Source: Lycorma delicatula (lineage: Eukaryota; Arthropoda; Insecta; Hemiptera; Fulgoridae). Taken from it: 64,000 bases of DNA. This document shows, in pieces, positions 55,375 through 64,000 of this stretch. The stretch covers positions 81,210,515 through 81,274,514 of the forward strand of contig NC_134456.1 in NCBI RefSeq assembly GCF_047948215.1. The letters run 5' to 3'. The notes under the pieces were generated by a model. The model had not been told where the DNA came from. It searched no databases and saw only the letters and a list, made by a program, of their open reading frames with translations. Position 1 is the first letter of the stretch, and each line of letters starts with the position of its first letter. A program made the translations under genes and the position numbers.

Positions 55375-58230
55375 TATATAGATATTAGTGTATAACTATG
55401 AAATGTAATTAAATCTTCTCAACCAATCAAATGTCATCACCTATTTTCTAACTCTGAACTGTTTAACTAACGATGTTCAGTCTAACGCTGAACATAATAA
55501 CTTGAAATTATTTTATTTATGTGGCTTATTACTCGTATATCGACGAGAACAGTTATCAATTCTTATCACGTCTTATTAATTCTACGTCTTATTAAGACGT
55601 AGGACTAATGCCTCCACCAATAAAAATATGAAACCTGTGAATTTTTCTTTTTACAGTTTCAAACTATTGACTTGCAACATGTATTTTACTTATTTCTTTC
55701 TAATAAAAAATCATACTGCGTTTGTTTTTTGCTGTATGTGTTCACATTTTTATTTTGAATGCTACCATCTAGCGAAAAAATTGAACAACTGTATAATAAA
55801 TTGTATTGTGTACTATAAGCAGTACGTTGTTTACATTAACATTTATTATACTTATTTTTTTTTTACATTTTGTTTAAAAAAAAACTATTTTAGACATAGG
55901 TTTTTTCAAATTTTATAAAAATAAATATGTATTTATAACACTTTTTGATACAAATAATATACATATATAATATGTAGGCATTTTTCATACTAAAAAAGTT
56001 AAAAAAGTTCATTTCTATATCTCACGCACAAGCTTATGTGGCGATATTATCAAACCAAAAAAATAAAGTATTAATCCTTTTACTTCTTTATATTTCGGAT
56101 GGCAACCGAAATATAATTAAGTAAATCTACCAACCTTTTTTTCTTTTATGAAAATGAATATGTCTGTAAAATACAATATTATCACAAACATGAGGATACG
56201 AACGTATCGAGGTCCAGGGGACTAAGCCTCTTGGGTTCGAGGAGAACGACGCGAGCCCTGACCGGCTAGTTTCTTATAAAAAAAAGGTGTTATTATACCA
56301 CAGAAATAAATTTTAAATTATTAAGAAGGGATTTTTCTTTTTAATTGAATAAATTATTTTTTTAAGATGCTTTTAACTACATGTTATTCCATAAAATATT
56401 TCATAAAATATAGTTAACTTAGCACAAATTTTACTTGTACGAATTTCTATAACTTTCTACTGATTGTTAACAGAATAAGTAAATAGATTAAATAATATGT
56501 AGAATAAGAGATGTCGTAAAATTAAAATTTATCAGTTTTATCAGTAAAAAGTGATAATTTTTAAACTCTATGTAAGTTAGCTGGAATGTTTGGCGACTTC
56601 TTAATCAGTTTTTACTTTTTTATTTTAATATCATATTGATATACAGTGTAGGGTGAATAATTATAGAATACAATAAATATACTGCATTTAAAGTGACAAT
56701 TTTATCAGATCTTTACTACATATGAAGGGTAGTTAATTGTAGTTGTAACAATAATTGCTAGTAGAGTTAGTGTTTTTAATTCCCTCAACTCCTGTTCTAG
56801 AAATGAAATAATATATTTAGTGCGGTGATAACCCCACAGTGTAATATATCGGCGTTATATGTTTTAAACTATTATATGTATATCGGTGATATATGGTTTA
56901 AACTAAATCCATTACTTTTTTCGACGAGTTTCAAACTAAATTCTGTATACTCTCTTCCAATCGCAGAAAAAAGATCTGTAATGGTTTTATTTTATGTATT
57001 CCCTAATTACTTTTTTGTTAAGCTGGACAGATCACATCATTATTGATTTTTTTTCTTTAAAAAACTAAAGATTAATTGAAGAAAAAAATTTTGACTACAT
57101 TTTGATCTTACTCATCTAACAACATATGAAAAAAATCTAAATTTTTTTTTCTTCTCTTCGCCAAATTTCAGCGTTTTTTGCCAAACGAGTTTGCATTTAT
57201 CAGCCATTTTTATAAGTAACAGTTTTTCAGTTATAAATGATTATTTTTTAAAGATTAAAAAAAAATTGAAAGTACATTACTTTTGAGAAGGTAAGAAAGA
57301 AAACGTGTTCAGTAATGAATAACTGCAATTATTACGTCGCAGAGAAGTTTATATTTGTAAAATTATTTATTATTAGACGCCGCATTGTCTTATGAATAGC
57401 TATCCATAGCAGTATGTTCATAGTTACGTTATTTCGTGATTTTTATATTATTTTTTCTTCACAGCAGTTATTTTTAAACAGTTCCTTCACAAAAAAAAAA
57501 AAAAAATGATTTCAATTACTATTTCATTTTTGTAGTAATAATAGTTAATTTTTTGCAATACACATTTTCGTATTCTGTTAATCCAGTTTTTTTTTTATGT
57601 AACTATTTGTGAATGAAACTGCTAGTACTTAAAATATATTGGATAACTGTTCGATTACATTTCCAGAACTGAAAGAGGACTATGAGAAAAGATTCATTAT
57701 TATCCAGAAAAAGATATATTTACTATTTTATATGATAAAGTCAATTTTAATTAAAGAAAGAAATCAAAAAAAGTTTCTTTGTTTTTCTTTAGTTTTTTTA
57801 AGTGACAAATTTCAATAATAAAATGGAATTTTTAGATTAATTAAAAAAATTAATTAGGGAATAAAATAAAGCGAATCTTGTCATTTTACTACAATTTTGA
57901 AACGAATTATTAAACTTCAAACTCATCGGAAATATATAATGTCCTCTGTATAGGGATAAATCCGTTATTTCTTTGTTGTACTTTTCTTGTTATGGTTTCT
58001 CTTTCACAACTGCCTTTTGTAAAATATTCGTTAATTTCATTAAAACAATGCAGTTCCTACTTTTATCAGTTATTATAAAATATTTCATTATTTTTACTCT
58101 AAAATAATAGTGTTTTTCTTTGCCTAAAGTTCGTTTATTATCAAATTATTTGTTAGATTTCTACCCAAACGTTATTCGCCAGTTCTTTCTTACACGCATA
58201 TGTATGTTCATAATTCCTTAATATCCATTG
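55375..58230. other. AT-rich sequence, mostly unassigned
   Basis: At 56205-56285 a GC-richer stretch ending in an A run ('ctgaccggctagtttcttat', then poly A) looks like the tail of a truncated retroelement, but I could not prove a target duplication. The 96-codon frame at 55628-55918 is Phe/Tyr/Cys-rich without a domain. Nothing else recognised. Confidence 0.4.
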
Positions 58231-58597
58231 CATCATGAAATTTTCATATGACTACTACATCTCTCAGTAGAGTTTCCCAGATGATTCATAGAAATTTAAA
58301 TAAATATGTTGAATATGAACACTAATGTTTTTTTTTTTTTTTTGCTTTGTAAAAAACTGTTCAGATCTATATACAGTAAAATCAGCTATTTTATCCATCT
58401 GGTTGGCCGGTTATTTTCTATTAGAAAACAGTAGAAAAGACAAAACGTATTGTAAAATTGTTTCGTACGTAAGGAAAACTTCTTTACGATCAAAAACGAC
58501 ATAACAGTCGTTTCTGATCATCATGAAATTTTCATATGACTACTACATCTCTCAGTAGAGTTTCCCAGATAATTCATAGAAATTTAAATAAATATGT
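58231..58597. repeat. 79-bp near-identical direct repeat pair
   Basis: 58231-58309 and 58519-58597 begin 'catcatgaaattttcatatg' and agree at 78 of 79 positions. They are 288 bases apart. The sequence between is unique and includes a run of about 17 T. 58598-59217 is AT-rich and unassigned. Confidence 0.9.
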
Positions 58598-59217
58598 ATT
58601 ATGTCACGTAAATATCGATGTACGAGCCGTATATTGAGGTGAAAACCCCCAACGTAAGAAACTTATCTTCTAATTCAGACTTTATTAAAAAGAAATACTT
58701 GTTTATTAGATTTATTATGAAAGATTTGACAGAATTTTAATATTCCTGTCTAAAAGATCTTAACTTTGACCAAAATATCTATCCTCTACTGTACTAAAAC
58801 GGAAATTAGTTATATTTCATATTAATTAAATTTGATGAAAAACAATTCGTTTCACGCTAAACATAAAATTCATTTCATGAATTTTTTCCGTAAAAAATGT
58901 GAACCTTTCTAACACTAATTTATTATTTTTACTTTAAAATTTACCGGTACAAAATTACAATTAAGGAAGCCATATTTAACGTCGGTTTTAAACTTCTAGA
59001 TTTGACTGCAATTTTTATAATTCAAAGCGTTTCAAAAAATTAATTTTCCTTAAAAGTTTAAATAGTGTAGAAACAGTCATTGAGAAAATACTGATTTTAA
59101 AAAAAGTTTAATTTCCGATATCTCGAAGATATTAAGTCCAATTAATAAAGCATAATCAAAACAGATTTCATTTTTAAAAAGCATATAACTCGAGCTAGGA
59201 AAAAAGGAATAAAAAAT

Positions 59218-59886
59218 TCTGATGTGACACCTTGTGTCACATCTGATATGACTTCCTTGTATGCTTACATACACACTTTTTTTTTTTAATGTAAAGTTCA
59301 TAAAATTTTATTTCATTAATAACTTCTGATATTTTTTCATTTTTTTTATTATTATTATTAAATTATTATTTATCATAAATTTTTTTACAACCAGAAGTTA
59401 ATAATTATTAATAATTTAGTATATTTATTTAGTAAATTGTATATAAATTAATATAACAAAGAGATGAAGTCTGATTCGAACCGATATGCATTTACCTTGA
59501 AAAATCCAAATATTTCATTAATTTGGCTATAACGCTGGAACCAATGAAAATAAGTACCACTTATGAAATATTGTTGAAAAGCTCCCAATAAGGACTTATT
59601 ATTGCGGTTAAGAAAAAGTAAAAAAGTAAATTTTTGTTTTTGGATTTTGGACTTTTTTGGACACTTTGCAGTAAAAAGGGATGGTGCACAACTATATACA
59701 ATAGTCCTAGATCTAAAATTTCAACAACCTACAGCTAATAATTTTTGGGTTATGCGAGATGCATACCTACGTACAGACTTCACGCCGAAACTAGTCAAAA
59801 TGAACAAGTAAATGAATTTGTTGAAATCAGGTAACCGAAATTTTTTGCGATCAAAATACTTCCTTGCATCGTACAAGGAAGTAAAA
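59218..59886 (-). mobile_element. Family P element, short copy with altered end
   Basis: Right end 'catcgtacaaggaagtaaaa'. At the left the usual palindrome is replaced by a longer one, 'tgatgtgacaccttgtgtca' then 'catctgatatg', before acttccttgta. The central block is absent. 59887-60244 is AT-rich and unassigned. Confidence 0.8.
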
Positions 59887-60506
59887 ATATGTGAATTAAG
59901 TAAATGATCCAGTTACTTTTTTACTATATACTAGCTAATCAATTTTATAAAATTTAAAATCGAAGGCAACCAATTTTATAAAAATTAAAATTGTTTATCT
60001 TCCCTCAGTATAAAATATCAAATTTAACATTTCAAAGGTATAATCATACTTAATTTTACGTTATTGATATAGTGTATGTATTACAGATCCTAAAGCTTTC
60101 CCAACATGAGAATTTTCATGTAAAAATCTTAAAATTTTTATAAAAAAATTAAATAAATAAACATATATGATAGCTTATTATTGAGTAAATAAAGTTAAAT
60201 TAAAAACACTATAAATTTAATTATATTTTATCATAAAAAGTTAAGGGTACTTTTTCATTTTACGTCCCCCACTTTTTCGCATTTTTTCACGTAAAAATTA
60301 CTTAATATAGCACGTTTTATAATAATTGATGAATAAAACATTAGAGAAATACTGTAATAACCCTGTAATTCAATAAAAATAACCCAATAATACATTAGAG
60401 AAATCACATTAAGATGCTATTTTAAACCAGTCATTTTAAACATTCTCCATATTAATTTATTTTACATATTAAAAATATAAGCATTATTACTTATAATTAC
60501 AAATAC

Positions 60507-60730
60507 AAATTATAAGTATAATCTAACCAATCTTAACCTACGCTCGCTTTGCTCGCTAACCTTGACTAATTAACAGTAATGTTTTGATTATTTAAATTAG
60601 AGTAATAAATAATTGTTATAATTACTAAATTTAGTATTTAAATAATCAAAACATTACTGTGTTAATTAGTCGAGGTTAGCGAGCAAAGCGAGCGTAGGTT
60701 AAGTTTGGTTAAATTGTATTTATAATTTCT
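60507..60730. repeat. Large hairpin inside the Merlin MITE
   Basis: Left arm 60507-60597 and right arm 60636-60730 are inverted copies with a 38-base spacer and few mismatches. Each contains 'cctacgctcgctttgctcgc' or its complement. A third copy of that motif is at 60912-60932. Confidence 0.85.
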
Positions 60731-60739
60731 GTCCAAATA

Positions 60740-60905
60740 TCTCCAAATACTCACTGATTCGGAAGAATTCTGCCTTTACTGAACTTTCTTTTTGAAAATG
60801 AGGACTCGACTATTTCTACCGTCATTCCTGGACCACCTTTTTTAATAAATGGTCAGCATACACACACCTCTCGGGTACATTTTCCAATCCGTTATTACTT
60901 CACTT
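60740..60905 (-). pseudogene. Merlin transposase fragment
   Basis: Minus-strand frames give EVITDWKMYPRGVC, then after a shift GPGMTVEIVESSFSKRKFSK and GRILPNQ, stop, VFG. This is the segment around the first acidic catalytic motif (E-I-D-E-S in the family; here the Asp reads Val). It aligns with 2515-2690. It is far too short to function. Confidence 0.75.
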
Positions 60906-61086
60906 GACATAAACCTACGCTCGCTTCGCTCGCTAATCTTGACTAATATGTAAAATATGTTAATTTGATTAAAATGACGTATAAAATAACATGTTTTTCT
61001 CTAATGTTTTATTCATCAATTATTATAGAACATGCTAAGTAATTTTTATGCGAAAAAAGTGGGGTGCGTAAAACAAAAAAGTACCC

Positions 61087-62702
61087 AGTTAAAAATACAA
61101 ATAAAGTAAATTTTTTTGGAATTTGAATTCAGAATGAATTTTTCATCATCATGATGTCATGATATCATTAAATATCCAATTTTTCAAGAAAAGAGACAGC
61201 TCTAAAAAAAATCTACTATCTAATAATTCAAAGCTTGAAAAGTTTTACCAAGTAATTACGAATTTTAAATAAAAGACAAAAGTTTTTCTTTTATCTTTAT
61301 TCTTTGGCAATGCTGAATACATTACTGTTAATTACGCAAATTGATTTAAAAGTAAGTTTACAAATATTAAAAAGAAAAATAAATTTGTACACATTTTTTT
61401 AAACTCAAAAATGAAGAAAATAATTTAAAATTTCCTCTAGAAAATTTATCAAGTTTTTTTTAGAATTAAGAAGCATGATCGTGGGGAAAAAGATCCCCAA
61501 AAAATATTATAAAGGATTTGTTAGCTTTTTTTTTTAAGTATTCAGATAAATTGTATAATTAATGAATGCCATGTCAACACGATTTTAAATAGGTACCTTT
61601 TAAAAACGATTAAGTTGAAATTCTGGGGGTAAATCGCATACTTCTTTGGACCATAAGGACCTTTATACTCGTAAATGAACAGGTTGCTATAGAACTTTAT
61701 GAGAAACCTAAGTCTATATGTGCTCGAATTAAATATTTAAACCGTTTTGGAAATTTATAAACAAAAAGTATTTTTATAGTTATGAAGTGAAATAATATAT
61801 AAAAAATGTACTGTTTGTCTACTGTAACCTTAGATGAAAATAATCTTTTCAAGATCAATAAGGATAAATATCAGAGTTTTGTTTATTTATTTTTTTTTTT
61901 TTAACTTGTATGAAACTTGTTTTGTTAAAATAGATTTATTATATCGTATTGTGGAAAGTAAAATCAAAGGATGACTTATTAATCAGAAAAGTACAAATAT
62001 GGTTAGGAAAGTTTCTTGAATTTTTTAATTGGAGACTTCTTTGTCTACTAGGTAAAAAATTAATGTATAATATAAATAATACATTATAATTAATGTTAGA
62101 TGCCACAACTCTATAGCAGGCGATTTGATATGATTCACCAATCGCTCTTGAATTTGGTAAATTCATTCTTAGAAATTACCATCGTGTCATTCTAACTATT
62201 AAAAGTAATCAGTGAAGTGATTCACCTTTCTATATTTTTCACCGAGACAAATATCCACACAAACATGTCAATCTCACCGCTAAAATATAAATGATATTCA
62301 ATCATAAAAGTGACGTCTTTACTTTATTCATTTTCAGGCACTAGTTGACTAATGGAGATCATCTTTTCCAGAAAAATTAAATCAGTTTAACGCTGTTTGT
62401 ACTTCAGATCCTTTGTATGTGTAATAGTAATAATAAACACTGAGATATATGTGTAAAGCAACAAAATATTTTTCATTTTTATATGAGAAAAGCGATCATT
62501 ATATTTATTATTTTTATACAGTATGGGGAATGCACAAAGGAAAGTAAAAAATAAAATAAGTAAAGAAAGTAATATTTATCAATCAGTTTCAGATTCGGTT
62601 TATCTCTTATTATTTTTTTTTATTTATTTTTTCTTCTTTTTTGGAAAGGTTCGACCTACGAACAAGACATACATTATAAACATTATATATACTCGTACAC
62701 AG

Positions 62703-62735
<33 letters not shown>

Positions 62736-63654
62736 CTTGATGTGTGTGATTAGAGTGGAAGAGAATTACAGTATTTTGAAAAGTCAATCTCGTGCTCCCC
62801 ATTGTTCTGTTCTACATGCTACCAGTTACTTCTGGTTCTAGTGAGATTAAACGGAACTTTCAATCTCATACGTTATTGTTGTACCTTTATTTTCTTTGTA
62901 CTCGAATAACTGGGACACTTACTAAATAAATTACCATCCGATTTAAAAATATAAGGTTTATCAAATTCACTATATAATAATTCTAATAAAATTATAATAA
63001 CACATTTAGATAAAAATATTACAAAAAATTTATAAATAAAATTCTATTTCATATTTTTACTTACAAAAACAAACAAATTTTAATAAATCTAAGCAATTTA
63101 AAAGAGCGACAACTAATTTCTTAAAATTTATTAATAATATTTTTACATTAAAAACTACCATTATTTGGTTTGCACACATCAAGGACCTTCAGGCAGAAAA
63201 TCTATAACGTTATAATTTATCAGTTGTAAACGTTTCAGTATTAAATGGTTGAAATACAGCTTTTTTTTAATAATGATGTAATTTATTTGATTGGAGAGTA
63301 TTCTGCTCTTCCTAACATTGGCATTCTAACATTTGTAGTTGACACGTTACGGAGTACCTCCATTCTCAAAACTATTTTTAACACTCTTATACTACGGCTA
63401 TTTAAATTTTAACAAAAATATGTTGGTATAATCAAGGAAAAAATCTATTCACTTTTTGTACCTTGAAAATAAAATTGAATAAACTCAGCAGTAATCTATG
63501 TACATCCAATTGTTTTTGTTTAGTTTTCATAAAATAAAGTTGAACCATTTTTAAGATACATGAATAGATAATACATTTTCAAATAACTAAAGATAATTTA
63601 ACTTTCCTGGCTATTATAACAAGGGAAAATATAATAATAGGTAAAAATTTTGCA
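61087..63654. other. AT-rich sequence, no gene seen
   Basis: A CA then TA microsatellite lies at 62698-62737. Short frames at 61939-62166 and 62523-62753 show no domain. Confidence 0.45.
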
Positions 63655-63812
63655 TAGCCGGTTTTTTACATGACTGCCCAAAAATGAGTGTAAAGTATTT
63701 AGTGTGTATGTATGTTCCACCATAGCAGCTCAACGGCTGAACCGATTTAAATGTTTGACTCAGCGCTTGAATCATTACGTTACCGAGAGTGTCATAGGCT
63801 ATATATATATGC
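63655..63812 (+). repeat. Family E repeat, copy 3
   Basis: 'tagcagctcaacggctgaac', 'cgatttaaatg', 'acgttaccgagagtgtcata' and a short TA tract at the end. This is the reverse complement of the copies at 23350 and 24008. The window's last 190 bases are unassigned. Confidence 0.75.
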
Positions 63813-64000
63813 AGATGATTTAAAAGGAAAGGAAAATAATCTGGAGACTAGTTATAAAACTTGAAATAAGGAAAATAATCCATACAAACACATATCCGTA
63901 AATACTATGTTATCAAATTGCGGCTAGCGAAAACTTTCGTGCGGATTTCAGTTTTCCTGTAAAATTTCAGTATATTAGGGGTAAAGTTGATGGTTTCTTT

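Larger units (their letters stand above)
60245..61086. mobile_element. Merlin-derived MITE
   Basis: Inverted ends over more than 150 bases: 'gggtactttttcattttacg' at the left against the complement of 'cgtaaaacaaaaaagtaccc' at the right, then 'ttataataattgatgaataa' in both. 'agttaa' stands on both outer sides, suggesting a target duplication of roughly 6-9 bases. Ends and the inner block resemble 1670-3130. It keeps only about 170 bases of transposase. Confidence 0.8.

Noticed and set aside
55628..55918. 96-codon Phe/Tyr/Cys-rich frame
   Set aside because: No domain, no repeat-family conservation, and composition expected of T-rich DNA by chance.
58231..58597. Solo or paired LTRs of a small LTR retrotransposon
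   Set aside because: Repeats are only 79 bases, lack TG...CA ends, and the interval has no primer-binding site or coding sequence.
7463..59886. CRISPR-like array from the many P repeats
   Set aside because: Copies are dispersed, on both strands and hundreds of bases long; this is eukaryotic interspersed DNA.

Overview
This is AT-rich eukaryotic DNA with no operons, no ribosome-binding sites and no long host reading frame. It is dominated by decayed transposable elements. Several features point to an arthropod, most likely an insect: Tc1/mariner elements, a Merlin (ISXO2-like) family, an RTE-type LINE, R1-type and I-type LINE fragments, tRNA-derived SINEs and abundant (TA)n tracts. A hemipteran is my best guess. 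It rests on general familiarity with such repeats and not on any gene, so I hold it loosely.

Layout. 1-1345 holds the C-terminal end of an R1-type LINE between copies of an unclassified GC-richer repeat (family F). 1670-3130 is a Merlin transposon with a broken transposase. 5571-6195 holds an RTE scrap and an R1-type LINE tail. 7463-8407 is a mobile element (family P) with a hAT-type MITE nested in it. 9350-9632 is the only plausible host-gene signal: a GC-richer island, a short ATG-initiated frame and a consensus splice donor. 10391-11153 is repeat family D. 11410-11881 is a foldback element. 12140-13110 is an I-type LINE 3' end with a SINE nested in it. 13975-15650 is the longest P copy. 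17565-19414 holds repeat family A and a deleted mariner. 20775-21550 is a second I-type LINE end, followed by an inverted A copy (21870-22560). 23350-24290 holds two family E repeats attached to TA microsatellites. 24818-25442 is D. 27276-27767 is a retroelement fragment with a 16-bp target duplication. 29332-30235 is a Tc1/mariner-superfamily transposase relic. 30370-33350 holds P and two SINEs. 33720-38130 is a nested block: Merlin N-terminal part, partial hAT MITE, nearly intact RTE LINE (34258-37400), F, Merlin C-terminal part, F. 38439-41180 holds a SINE, P and an R1-type LINE end with a 16-bp target duplication. 42196-44165 is family A split by a mariner, next to a third I-type LINE end. 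45739-50466 carries two neighbouring D-then-P pairs. 50515-50990 is a GC-rich retroelement tail. 52983-53890 is another transposase relic. 58231-58597 is a local near-identical duplication. 59218-59886 is P. 60245-61086 is a Merlin-derived MITE with a large internal hairpin. 63655-63812 is E.

No set of genes here works together as a host pathway. The most informative content is the structure of the elements. Families P and D share one architecture: an inverted repeat at one terminus, its partner set back from the other end, then a short hairpin. That recalls Helentron-type rolling-circle elements, and one P copy carries an internally inverted block and a small charged ORF. At least four Merlin traces include autonomous and MITE forms. 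Two tRNA-derived SINE families share a 3' tail that resembles a motif in the local R1-type LINE 3'UTR. The RTE LINE is broken by only two single-base frameshifts, but its first reverse-transcriptase catalytic aspartate reads as asparagine.
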